Shown: positions 25,001 to 51,655 of the stretch, one piece after another
Position numbering within the stretch: the first letter of the stretch is position 1
How the letters are laid out: every line of letters begins with the position of its first letter
NCBI RefSeq assembly: GCF_043641665.1
Contig: NC_092194.1
Coordinates: forward strand, 18,961,798 to 19,025,797
DNA: 64,000 nucleotides
Origin: Enoplosus armatus
Lineage: Eukaryota; Chordata; Actinopteri; Centrarchiformes; Enoplosidae
Direction: 5' to 3'
The notes under the pieces: model-generated
Database searches by the model: none
The model's input: only the letters and a program-made list of their open reading frames with translations
What the model was told of the DNA's origin: nothing
Position numbers and translations under genes: made by a program

Positions 25001-27405
25001 AGCATGATTGCTCTGATGGACGTATCCTTTGTATCGAGTGCATCAGGCTGGCTGTGTTGTCTGTAGGAGGCACAACCTGCCGAGACCCATGGCAGGGTCT
25101 GTGATGGACGCTCACAGGGTCTAGGCCTCATGTCACTGCACAAACACAGTGATATGTTCACTTAAAGGATATTTGTCACTATCTAATATGAATTTGACCT
25201 CTGGGTGTGTATTTAATCCTGACAATTTGGCGCTCTGGGACATGGTGACACACTAAATTATTAGACACAAAACTTGCAATCACTTTGTGGGAAAGCCGGT
25301 GTTGTTTTGCCGCTCAGATGTGACACTGAACTGGTGTTTTTAACTGAAATGTCAGTTTTAGGCTCATAGAGCAACACCGGAATATGAAGCCAGTTGTTTT
25401 GGGAGTGGACACTGAATTATAGGTTACACGGATTTGATCTTAACTGCCTCTGTTTAGATGGATGGGACAGGTAGACTCAATCTTCAGGAGTTCAGACATC
25501 TGTGGAATAAGATCAAACAGTGGCAGGTGGGAATGCACGTTTTCCCTCTCTCTCATTTTATATAATGGTAGTTACACTCCACATGTCTGACGTCTCAGAG
25601 AGAGAAATTCACACTGTCTCTCTTTCAGGGAATCTTTAAGCACTATAACGCTGACCAGTCCGGCAGCATCAACAGTTACGAGATGAGGAATGCTGTCAAT
25701 GACGCAGGTAATAGCTCCTACAGAAGAATTCGACATTATTTCAGTTCATCTACATTACAGAAACATATTTTGGTCTTTTCTTGCCCAGGTTTTGAGATAC
25801 CTGTCTTAGATTTCTGCTGCTGTTCTAATACAGTGGAGGTGAATTGAGTTTTTTGTGCTCACAGCTTTGAAAAATTGAACCTTATCCAGTTTCAGAGGCA
25901 GACATCTCAAAACCTCAGCTAATAAAACCAAAACTATCTGAACGGCCAGATAGTACGAGAGGTTTTTGTAATTTTTGTTAACTGATCCTTTAATGTTTAC
26001 AATATTAATATATTAAACACAAAAAAGTACCTGCTGTCAACCTGATCCCTAAAATATTAAAAAAAAGGTATCTGAGAGCAGTAGTGGTTTATCGGTCTTT
26101 AAAAGCTTATTTGTTTGATGTTGTGCTATGTTTTTATATTGAATCCTATTTTCTGGGCTGTGATGTAAACGTGCTGTTTGTAGACAGTAGCATGAATTCA
26201 GTCTGTGCTGCAGATGAACTCTAAATCCTCTAAATGTTCTTGTCACTGTACAGCCATGTGTCTTATGTCCCGCTCAGGCTTCCGTCTCAACAACCAGCTG
26301 TACGACATCATCACCATGCGCTACGCAAACGAGAACATGAACATCGACTTCGACAGCTTCATCAGCTGTCTGGTTCGGCTCGAAGCCATGTTCAGTAAGT
26401 CTTTCCAGCCTCACATCAGTATCTTATCGGTGTGGTTTTATAGATTTTTTTCATCCATAAAGTTTGCATGTTTTAGTTCAGTTAAAACTGGTGTGGCACT
26501 TAACGTCACTAAAATACACTCTTATCAGCCTTATTCATAAAGTAGGGCTGCCACATCCCATTCTAGTGTCAGGTACAGATGTGAGGATGTGTGGATGGAG
26601 TGTATCACACTTGTGTTGAACCAAAGATGCAGTGTGATGTTTCTTTTTCTCTCCAGGGGCGTTCCAGGCCTTTGATCAGGATGGAGATGGCACAATCAGA
26701 CTCAGTGTCCTGGAGGTAAGAGCTACGACGACGTTAAAGTTTATTTAGACTACATGAAACTGAAACCTCGTCGTCTTCTGAACATTGTCTCTTTGTGTAA
26801 AGGAACATCTAATCCTCCACAAGGGGTCACAAGATGATTACCGTGGAAGGAAATAAGAAAAAACAACCTTCAGTAACACAAAATTGTTAATTTTTCAGAC
26901 TTTCCTCTAATCTTTGCCATTTTGTTTTTAAATAGAAGAAGCAGTTAAAGCAGCTTTACTCCTTCAGGCATCAAATATACAAATAAAACAGTCTGAGAGT
27001 GAATACCTCTTTGATTGAAGTGGTCACAACTTGCACAAATGTGTACATTGAGAGCAAAAAATGTCGGGAGCCAATACTCTACTACTATACAGTAGTACTG
27101 TCTAGTACTGCTGATCTTATCTCTATTACTGAAATGTATAAATTATATCACAAGAAGATTAGCACATGTATAAAACTATATTTGAGTTAAAGAATTTACC
27201 CAAGGAATCACATGAATTCTTGCTGTAATTTGAATGGGTAATATAATATATAATATGAATATATCATTGTATAATTGTACATCATAGTACACGAGCGTAA
27301 ATTAAGGTAAAAAAATGGCCACCGTGAGAAGGTGTATAAAGCAGATCTATTGAATCTTTTCCTCCTCTCCGTCTGCAGTGGCTCCAGTTGACCATGTACG
27401 CCTAG
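16059..27405 (+). CDS. capn3: Calpain-3 (muscle calpain), form without IS1 and IS2
   Basis: Exons: 16059-16310, 16797-16866, 17959-18077, 18270-18403, 18817-18985, 19289-19372, 20089-20183, 20387-20464, 20732-20892, 21452-21621, 21904-21915, 22082-22290, 23726-23762, 24207-24284, 24491-24548, 24957-25021, 25458-25526, 25629-25707, 26278-26394, 26657-26715, 27379-27405. The sum is 2142 nt, 713 residues, all in phase. It is a calcium-dependent cysteine protease of muscle. Catalytic residues are Cys110 (QGDLGDCW), His267 (VKGHAYSV) and Asn294 (LRNPWG), followed by the C2-like domain and penta-EF-hand domain ([10 protein letters not shown]), ending [27 protein letters not shown] and [17 protein letters not shown] are CAPN3-type rather than CAPN1/2-type. 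Most exon lengths equal the human ones, including a 12-nt exon. Exons matching human 6, 15 and 16 are absent, and the loop before Asn294 has three extra residues. The start ATG follows a poly-A run. Confidence 0.96.
18680..18780. repeat. Fragment of a common fish interspersed repeat in capn3 intron 4
   Basis: ACTTTATTTAACCAGGAAAG followed by CACTGGGATTAAAAATGAGG is a phrase I recognise as recurring across teleost genomes. Class and boundaries cannot be fixed from one copy. Confidence 0.45.
19543..20063. mobile_element. Near full-length non-autonomous element with CAGTGGTGG / CCACCACTG-type ends
   Basis: The 521-bp element begins CAGTGGTGGAAGAAGTACT and ends AGTTGCTTCCTACCACTG, forming imperfect terminal inverted repeats. 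Its interior has AAGTAAAAGTAGCAATACTG and a subterminal TTGAGTAAATGTACTTAG. It has no coding capacity. Copies of the same family occur at 3500-3720, 51000-51159 and 58122-58315. The TIR style suggests a hAT-type MITE, but I could not find a matching 8-bp target duplication. It ends 25 bp before capn3 exon 7 of this model (20089). Confidence 0.7.
21003..21075 (-). mobile_element. LINE 3'-end fragment (reverse orientation)
   Basis: CAGAATCAGAGACAGGTTCA followed by TTTTCACATACAAGGAATTT is the reverse complement of the usual L2-like tail seen forward at 6050-6300. It lies in the capn3 intron after exon 9 of this model. Confidence 0.5.
22291..23725. other. capn3 intron between the C2-like domain exon and the linker exon
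   Basis: This is the longest capn3 intron (1.4 kb). No coding exon with flanking splice sites and CAPN3-like content was recognised. The GC-rich stretch at 22900-23250 makes open frames in several directions, none with recognisable motifs. Confidence 0.6.
24070..24098. repeat. Short TG microsatellite
   Basis: About 14 TG units lie in the capn3 intron that, in mammals, would hold the IS2 exons. Confidence 0.9.
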
Positions 27406-28243
27406 AGAGGCCCATCTTCTCCCAGGTGAGCTCCACTCCGCAGGAGGACCAGACCTGCCAGCCTTTACCTCAATATTCAGTGTGCCCGATCGTCGTTAGC
27501 TCTCATCCACTTCACCTCCAGCCTTCCCTCCCTCAGTCACAACAGCTCTGCTCTTTCTACTCCGAAATGTTCAACATGCTTCTTCCATTTTATCTTTTCA
27601 GTTTTTCTTCCTAGTTCCCTCTATCTACAGTAGGTCTCAGGCCCTTTCTGCACTTCTTCTTCTGCTCTTGTCCTTCAATTATCATCGAAATATCAGTCTC
27701 TCCTTTCAGCCATTAGCCTTTTCTCTTTTTTTTTTTTAAAGACACCCTTACGTAACACATGTACGGTACTTTTCTCAGGCATCAAACACACACAACCTCT
27801 TTTTTTTCTGTCACAATACCTCACAGAGCTCCTTCTACCACACCCCCACCCCCCCCCATGTCATTTTCTTCTTCTTCTGTTATCAAACTGAGCAGCAAGG
27901 GCATTCTTCCTGTATTCATTCCAGTGAACTGGGCTCTCTGGTGGACAGTGAATAAACTTGTGAATCACTCCTACACACCTGTTATATTTCTGATAATACA
28001 ACAAACACTTTCTATTGGATTTCCAGACCTCCTGAACAAATATCACTCTGCCCCCCCCCCAACTTATTTTTGTGAATAAAACTATCCTGCTGGAATTTTT
28101 GTGGGCCTCAAGGAGGATCAGTCACATTTCAGCCAACTAGCGACTGTGCCAGGTTCGAGCTCCAGTCTTATGGATAGCGCTCCCTGGTGGACAAACTCAG
28201 GCTTCATCTCAGGTCCAACCAGTAGGAATTACACCCCCCCCCC

Positions 28244-28275
<32 letters not shown>

Positions 28276-28510
28276 CATTCAACTGTCCAGTCTGCCAGTC
28301 TTTCAGCTCTTCATGTGGATGGATGAGATTCAAGAACAAAACTGTGGAGCTGACGGGTTTTTACTTCAACACCGACGTTCGAGGTTCAGATGTGGATTTG
28401 AAAGAATATGGCTAATGGGTTGGACTGCAGCTTTTTTGTGATTTTCCTATAAAGGCTTTGGTCAAATGAGTGTACTGCATTTTTAACCATTTTAACCAAA
28501 TAAATAAATG
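27406..28510 (+). other. Presumed capn3 3' UTR
   Basis: The sequence follows the capn3 stop. It contains a poly-T run near 27727, C-runs and a short CA tract (about 28232-28277). It has overlapping AATAAA signals at 28499-28508, which would make a UTR of about 1.1 kb. No coding feature was recognised. The UTR end is inferred from the signal alone. Confidence 0.5.
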
Positions 28511-28689
28511 TGTAGTTATTGGTTTGACTGCGTTACCAGTAGATTTGATGTGAAATTGTGGTGTTTTTGACCTTTAAAATGTGCTTTGTTGTTCATATTT
28601 GGGCTTTTCTGACACATAAGATTCATTTAAAATCAGCATATAAATCAAAAGCACCATATAGAAGACACAGAAGATTGTTTCATGATGTT

Positions 28690-44452
<15,763 letters not shown>

Positions 44453-46755
44453 CTTGAACACAAGTGGAAATCAGCCCATTACTGTCAACAGAGATCATTT
44501 AATAAAGTAAAATGAATCATCAATCACAGCTTACAAAGGACAAAGCAACAAAGTTCTGTAAAACCATCCTGAATTGTAAATATAATATATGTGGTGGGGT
44601 GACTGTGGTTCAACCTTAGCAACAACTCAGACTCATCAAACCAACACAGTAGAGGGAGCTCAAGGCTCATTTTTTCTAAACATCCACATCTAGCTATTCA
44701 ACAACATGCCTCAGTGCCGCAGCCCAAATGCCAGCAGAGTTCAACCTGGACACTGGTCTAATTCCAGTCTGCTGATCGCGCAACTCTGTGGCCAGGAGGC
44801 AGCAGAGCCATGGCAGCATCAGGGCTATGTCTGGACTTGTTAAACGTTCACAAACATGGTGGGAAACCAAGGCCAGCCACCAGTCAAAGCCTGGTGAAGT
44901 TACGCCTGAGGCTGTTGGCTTTTTCTACACTAACATCACCTTCTCAAGGTGAGAACTGGAGACCCTGACCACGTGGAGTCCCTGTTCTATTCTAAAATGT
45001 TACAGGTTTATACATTTTGGGATCGATAAAAGTTCAGAGAAAGGTTTTCAAGTACTCTATTTTCTTCATAATAGCTTTGTTGCCGTCAACAAAACCCTAA
45101 CAAAAAACGACAAAAATGTTGTATAGTTGAAGTTCTGGGAATTTAACTGTAGCAGGATGAAGTAAAATCAATTCATGAAGTGGAAGTAGCCCCAGTAATT
45201 GATCTCTGCAATGTTTTGGCCACATAGTCCCTCTTCAAGCAACAATTTAATTGGCACTTAGAGAACATAATGTCATTTAAGTGTGTTTTTTTCTGACTCA
45301 AATCTGAATGGTAGCAAAGACAAACAGAATACTTATCGTAATATAGAAAAACTCTAAACTCCCTGCAGCCAACATCCGACAAGGCTCTAATGGGGATATT
45401 GATCAGTTAAGAACAAGAAAGGAGGTGCAACACTTGGCCTGGTAGAAATTAGAAAATTATCAAAATGCTGTTACGATTGAGAATGAAATTTCGGCAAGGT
45501 TGGCTGTCATTGGGTAAAAACACACAGAACTCAGAAAACTTGTACATAATTGCGTATAAACATGAAGCCCGGGTTTTGTGTCTATTTTACCTGATGAAAG
45601 CCAACCCGGCTGAAACATTCTGCTTCAAACAGAAATGATAGAAATGTAGAAATGGCTTTCTTATAATTATGGCAGTGCCTTGTTAAGTTTAGAATAAGTC
45701 TAATAATGACCATGGGTAGGGTCATTAAGTAGGCCTATATTCTGCTTATGACATTATTAAATGCTTCACAATACTTCCATCACCATTTCTCTTCACGCCA
45801 AAAGCACCAGAGGGCAGCTATTTATAATAATAGTATGATCCAAGGGTCATATTCCCTCTCAGCCACTGAATCTCTAGGGGGCAGCAGGCAGGACAGTGCA
45901 AGATATCAAACCAGTCGCTAAACACTGATGTTAGCTACTGGTTGCCCCACATGTTTGCAAACAGACAGGGGTCAGAGGAAGACGTTTGATGTAGGATTAA
46001 TGTATAAATGTTTAATCACCACAGGGCTTCCCTTTGCAAGCATCATGCATAAACTGAGAAGGACAGTTGTCTCTGAAGTTAAAATCACAAAAAACGTAAC
46101 TTAAAAGTTTCTAAGCTAATTAGCATTGAATTGTGCAGAATCAGGAAGATACAATAAAAGCACGTCTGCCCAAACCACTCTGACAACAGGCTTGTTAAGT
46201 TAGCTTGCTAACAGTTGGCTACCCAGTGCAGGAGTTTATACAAGTTGCATAACATTTGAACATCTGGAGTTTCGAAAACAATTACATCCGACGTTATAAC
46301 GCAAGTAATGTTCGTCCGCTGCTACAACAACTCTTACTTTACATCTGTATCACAGTGAAAAACTACCTTATGACTAACTGGGTCAGCTAGCGAAGGGTTA
46401 GATCCTTGTTTGTTGTTAGCCTAGCTGCAGCTAGCTGCTCAACTCTATTGGAGTGCAGATTCTCGCGTCTCCATAAGAATCGAGTCGATAAGCAAACAAC
46501 AAGATCAGCAAACCTACGAACTATGACTCCTGATAGAATTAACGTTAACTTGAACTGTTAGGCAAGAGATATAGACTAGTTAGTAGCTCGGCGAGTTGGT
46601 TAGCAAGCTAGCAACAGCATGCTAGCCAGCGACACCAACGGTACACCACTAGCTAATGTAGTTAACTGATTTACTAATCATAAAAGCGTGACGGAGTACA
46701 ACTAAGACACAATGTTTTTATGCACTATAAATACTGAAACATGGCTGTTGGCTAC
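44453..46755 (-). other. zfp106 5' intron / leader region
   Basis: No coding exon was recognised. The upstream half (about 46190-46660) is dense in TTAGC/GCTAGC words, a pattern repeated near the other gene starts in this window. It is probably the first intron, between a non-coding exon near 46.8 kb and the ATG exon at 44452. Confidence 0.5.
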
Positions 46756-46864
46756 CTTTATAACACCCAAATGTGTGTGGGACTACTGCATCTTCTCATC
46801 CACCGCAGAAGCTAACAACAACATCCTCTTCCTCGCCCCCAAATTGAACTACAACCCATGATGC
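46756..46864 (-). promoter_or_regulatory. Candidate zfp106 non-coding first exon and promoter with ZNF143-like site
   Basis: On the minus strand, TATAAAG|GTAGCC at 46756/46755 is a reasonable splice donor. On the plus strand, ACTACAACCCATGATGC (46848-46864) resembles the ZNF143/THAP11 element ACTACAATTCCCAGCATGC, missing two bases in the middle. Such elements sit at vertebrate CpG promoters near start sites. The exon start and transcription start are inferred. Confidence 0.4.
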
Positions 46865-47149
46865 GTTCACGACCGTCGATGTTCGGGAAAACCGCCCACC
46901 GCGTTCACTGTTAGCTAGTTGCACATGTACCGCTGGACAGTAGATAATCTGACTTTTGGAGCAGTATTATGATAACAATCCTCACGTATTTGTCCTTGAA
47001 ATAATATATATATAACAAATACCGTATATTACTGTAATTGCTGAAATTGATGTGTGTACTTCCCTGGCTGCACGTTAGTTGTACATTGCTCAAGAAAATA
47101 ATAATAATGACGATAAAACAAAACAAAGTTGGTTAAAGCTCACTTCTTA

Positions 47150-48016
47150 ACAAAGTTAAGTCCACTTTATTTATCGATCTACACAATGTCAAATTGGGCA
47201 GCTTCAGGCAAGAGACGTGAGTAAATCACACATTCAGATCTTCAACACAAACTGTAAAATTCAGGCATAAAAATATATTTCTATTTTACAAAATATTGAA
47301 GAAAAAAAAACAATATTGACCAACAACCACAAGACATTAATTCAAGTAATTTTTTAACAGCAATGAACACACTGATACATTTTACATTATGTTTAAATCA
47401 AATAAAAACAGCAGAAGTAAGACAAAGTCCGGCCAGAACAGATTTAGCTTAAACAGCAGATCACTCTGGTGGAGGAAAAACAAAAAAGGGAATCCTTTAG
47501 AGTTATCACTATAATTATAATGCCTTGTGACATGAATGTGATATATTCTTGAAAAAAGTACAACACGAACATAAAATACTCCCTTTAGAATAAGATTATA
47601 CACGAGAAACATTTTGACCAAAAGTTCACATTTTCTCAGTTTTACACCAGAAACAGCCATACCTTTAAACACCCTTTAAAAAAGCTCAGTGTCTAAGTGT
47701 CTCAGCTTTCAGCAACATTTTCTTTTATGTGTGTACAAAAACTGCTTTATATTTATGACATACCTCTTCTTTTGAAATGCAACAACAAAATCAAACTGAT
47801 CATTTTGAATCTAGCAGTAATATTCAGTTAGAACATATCCCTGTCTGTTTTGTTAAAGATAAACATTCCTTAGTGTTGATAATCCTTACCAGTGATTACA
47901 GCATGTTGTGTAAGTAGTGACCTCAAAAAACAACAATTGTGTAAAAATACAACTCAATCACTTGGACGATTTGGATCTTGTCAGATTGTGTCATCAGTGC
48001 TTTTCTGCACAGCGGT
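47150..48016 (-). other. Presumed pacc1 3' UTR
   Basis: AT-rich sequence between the pacc1 stop and a minus-strand AATAAA (47166-47171 on plus as TTTATT). No coding exon was recognised. The poly-A site lies about 0.3 kb from the candidate zfp106 promoter. Confidence 0.5.
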
Positions 48017-51000
48017 TCAGCTTATTGGGTTCAGTTCCCGTGTTTTATTCCTCAGATGCCTCTTACGCATCCTGATTATCCACTGAATTGTGAGTTTGGC
48101 AAAATTAGCTGCCTTGAAGAGAGCCATGAAGACGCCACAGAGGATGGCTACAGAGCTCCAGGGATTTGCAGTCACTATCTGTTTGGAAGAAAGCAATGAT
48201 ACAGACCGATAACACAGATATGGACAGATCACTTCTCATTAGGATAAAATGTCTGGGGGAACTTACCAGTCTGATTTCTTGCATGAAAGGATCCCGCCAT
48301 TCAAAGACAGCAAAGAAGAGCTGATTGGTTTTCTCTGATTCAGGCCTTTTGTCATTGAATTTCACCACAGCGGACTAGAAAATCCAACATAAATGATTAA
48401 ATTAATGCTTTCAAAATCCACTTTCATCAGTCTGCCTCTTTGTCAATCTACCTCTTGCCGAAACTCGACAGCTTCGTTGCTTTTCCCAGACGTCCTCACT
48501 AAAGACATCTTGACCCAGGTTCTGAATCCTCCAGAGAAGGTCCACATGGAGTAATTCATCTCACAGTCCCTCATAAACTCTGATTTATTTGCACTAGAGA
48601 GTCAGAAAACACACGTAACACTGAAGTTGAAGAGCAAACACACGCTGCTGTCAGACACGTCACACAGCTTTTTGAAATCAGACATCACGGTTTTTTAAAA
48701 GGCATGAAGTGGCAGAGTAGTATTTCAGATAAGTTGTCACAGAGCGTTAACTGTCAAGCTGTCAGTGCATTATCTGTGTTGTGAGCCTCTTCCTCAAAAG
48801 AGTTAGAGAAAAACAAAATGGTATCTGCAAATCCTGCATGACCTACTTCAGCTATCACACCAGTCAGACACCACAGGATCAATACTTGTTGTTTGCAGTT
48901 ACCTGTCAGTCAAGTCTGTAAACTTGGCAAAAAGCATGTAAGTGATAGCGCTGAAGTCCTCTTCAGTTTCGTTATGACTGAACTGCATGAAGATCAGCTC
49001 TTTGTTTCTGACATCAGATGGGCCACGGACCACCAGGGCTCTTTTCTGTCAAAACAAAGCTGAGACTTAATATCATTTTTCTTTAAAACAAAAAGTGGGT
49101 CACTTTCACACAATGCGAGATCTATCTATTCAAACTTAGTTGTGTGTTGATTTTGTTTATGTCATTCATGTCTGTGAAATCAGCAGCTGAACGTTTTTAT
49201 GGCTGACCTCAGTTTGATTGGTGAATGGACCAAAGTAAGTCACTTTTTTAATCATACAGTCTCCTTCTTGATGCTTTCCTGGGTCCACTAAAGGAGGGAT
49301 GTAGTCATGGTAGTGATGTCTGCAGCTCAACAGCTGAGCTTTGCCGGGGTACAGAGCGATACCTGCGCAAAGAAAACAAAAAAAACACAATTAATAATGA
49401 ATCATTATCTATTGAGACTCAAATACAACACTGCCTCTTTAGATTGATATGATTTATATGAAGTTCGTGTTCAGTATCAACTCAAATAAATAAGTTAAAT
49501 TTCATAACACTGTAAACTTTTATGAGTCCTGCTTTCAAAAATGTCATAGGCTTTTTGACTTTTACAAAACAAACAGTTTGATCAGGTTAACTAAGTTGAC
49601 TTTTGCTAAGTTTAGAGTAACAAAGATTTAAAGACAGAACAGCTATAATATATTTTTCTATTACTTTGCAGCAGCTGTGGAAGTTGAGTATTTCCATTTT
49701 CTTTACAAAACACATGATAAGTTAACAATATATGACGAAATAATCTCTATCAAACAACCCAACAGTATATTAAGTAGTTACAGTCGTCTCCACTTGATCA
49801 GCTGCAACATCAAAATGCATCAGAATGAATCAAAAACATATTATACACTCTGGAAGGGACCAATCTGTATAACGCGTCCTCTGACTTTTGATACTTAAGT
49901 CGATTTTCATGTTAATATTTCTGCACTTTTAGTTTAGTAAACCCTAAATAAACTATCTGAATATATTTCCACCACATTAGGTGTTTCCAACTAACCCGGC
50001 CATGATCCCAAATTATCCTCAAATCACCCGCCCTGCAGTATGTATAACTCATACAAACCTGGAGGTGAAAACGAGTCAACCTCTTTGTAGGTGACAGACA
50101 TAACGGGGTGGTTGAGTTTCTCCAAAAAATCAGAGATGGTCTGGTAGGCCAGGAACACCGCCACCGCAGTCAGCAGCACGTAGATGAAGATGAGCGCCAC
50201 TGTGAAGAAATTCTTCAGGCAGGCTTTACTGAATCTCACCGACGGATTGCTTCCTCTGATGTCATCCTCTGCCATAAATGAAGAGAGGAAATGAGCAGGA
50301 GGGAGGTCAATCTCACACACTAAAGTGTAATAACTATGTACTGTATGTTCAGCTTCTATGACAGCATGTGGACCTACATGGGACACTAAAACCCAGACTA
50401 GTACAGCTCTCCTGAGGTTAGCAGCTCATTAAAGCAGAGTGACCAATTAAGAATGTGTGAAGTCGTGAGACTGTGAGATGTTTTAGATAAGAGTGGCACT
50501 TTGCCGGTTATCACCTTGTGAGATGCTGCCGTTCGGCTCCTCGCGCTCCAGGTCTTCAGTGGCCTCGTCAAAAAAGCCTGGAGACTGTGTGTCACCTTCA
50601 TCATCATCGTCATAATCATCATTGAACTGTGAGGTTAAGAAAAGGACATTTAAGTAGAGTGCAGCAACAGATGATTAATTTTTGATAATCGTTTAAGTCA
50701 TTTCATGGTTGCAACTTCTCAAACGTGACGAATTATTTCATTTAAATGTTTTTTAAATCATTTTGAGGTTTGGACTCAAAGCTTTGTGAAGGTGTCTCTT
50801 CGGGGAATTGTGACGGCATTTCTCACTATTTTCTGAACTCTTACAAACCAAACAATCAATCGATTAATCAAGAAAATTATCAGCATAATGAAAATAATCA
50901 TTAGTTGCAGTCCTAAACAAAATAGCTCCAACTCAACCAACTACAACAGTGCTTTTACATTCATGCATGAGTAATAATAATCTACTGATATAATAGTATC

Positions 51001-51655
51001 ACAGTTTCTTTTACTTTTAATAATATAAGTACATTTTCATGATTATATTTTTACTTAAGTAACGTTTTAAATGCACTTTTACTTGTAAATGAGTATTCTT
51101 ACCATGTGGTAATGGTACTTTTACTCAAGTAAAGGATATGAATACTTCCTCCATCACTGCTACATTTGTGTACATCTGTAATTGTACTGTACAGTATTAA
51201 AAACTAGGGCTTATAAGGTATCACTTACAGTGTTTTAACATATATTGCATTTTATCTTTATTATTAGCCTCCAAAATGACAACACTCCTACAGCGACACA
51301 TAACGAGACATTTCAAAGATTGTTTTGCAGCATGTTTGTCTTTAAAAGATCAAGGTGCAAATTCATTACCAGGCAGAATCAAAGAAAGCATGGAGTCAGC
51401 TAATTTCATGTTATAGGAAGCTGCTTTTCAACAGCGGCCGTCAGCTGTACTGTCACATGATGCGAAGGGAGCTGTGCAGTTTGGGGACCCTTCATATGGC
51501 GAGGAAGTTACAGTTCACAAACTGTTGCCTTCAGTTTAATGAGACAAACATTAAAGACAACAAACCGACTGTGACACAACACACACAGAGACACAAAGGA
51601 GGTTGTAACGTTGTCCTACCTCTTGGTATGACCGGGATCTCTCTTTACCGAGCAT
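48017..51655 (-). CDS. pacc1: Proton-activated chloride channel 1 (TMEM206)
   Basis: Exons, 5' to 3': 51655-51620, 50626-50515, 50268-50059, 49362-49208, 49045-48903, 48593-48452, 48374-48267, 48178-48017. The sum is 1068 nt, 355 residues (human 350), all in phase. The protein forms an acid-gated chloride channel at plasma and endosomal membranes. The start MLGKERSRSYQE matches the human N-terminus MIRQERSTSYQE. An acidic cytoplasmic segment (FNDDYDDDDEGDTQS) precedes the conserved RFSKACLKN and TM1 (about residues 70-91). Next come HPVMSVTYKEVDSF, a large extracellular domain with N-glycosylation sequons (NQT, NET, NKS, NYS), and TM2 (about 309-330) ending in a basic tail. Lys324 in ALFKAANFAKL corresponds to human Lys319, which controls anion selectivity. 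The short first exon is separated from exon 2 by a 1-kb intron. Confidence 0.95.
50655..50922 (-). repeat. Interspersed repeat, family also present at 55183-55455
   Basis: It begins GCAACAGATGATTAATTTTT and ends AATAATCATTAGTTGCAGTC, with CGATTAATCAAGAAAATTAT inside. The ATTAATCGATTA-rich ends and internal TCACTATTTTCTGA are shared, in reverse orientation, with the copy at 55183-55455. This is a frequent teleost repeat whose class I do not name. Confidence 0.6.
51000..51159. repeat. Partial CAGTGGTGG-family element
   Basis: GGTACTTTTACTCAAGTAAA and the end ATACTTCCTCCATCACTG match the terminal and subterminal phrases of the 19543-20063 element, with divergence. Confidence 0.55.

Larger units (their letters stand above)
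50627..51619 (-). other. pacc1 intron 1 with two interspersed repeats
   Basis: A 1-kb intron. About half of it is a copy of an interspersed repeat (50655-50922) followed by part of a CAGTGGTGG-family element (51000-51159). Nothing coding was recognised. Confidence 0.7.
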
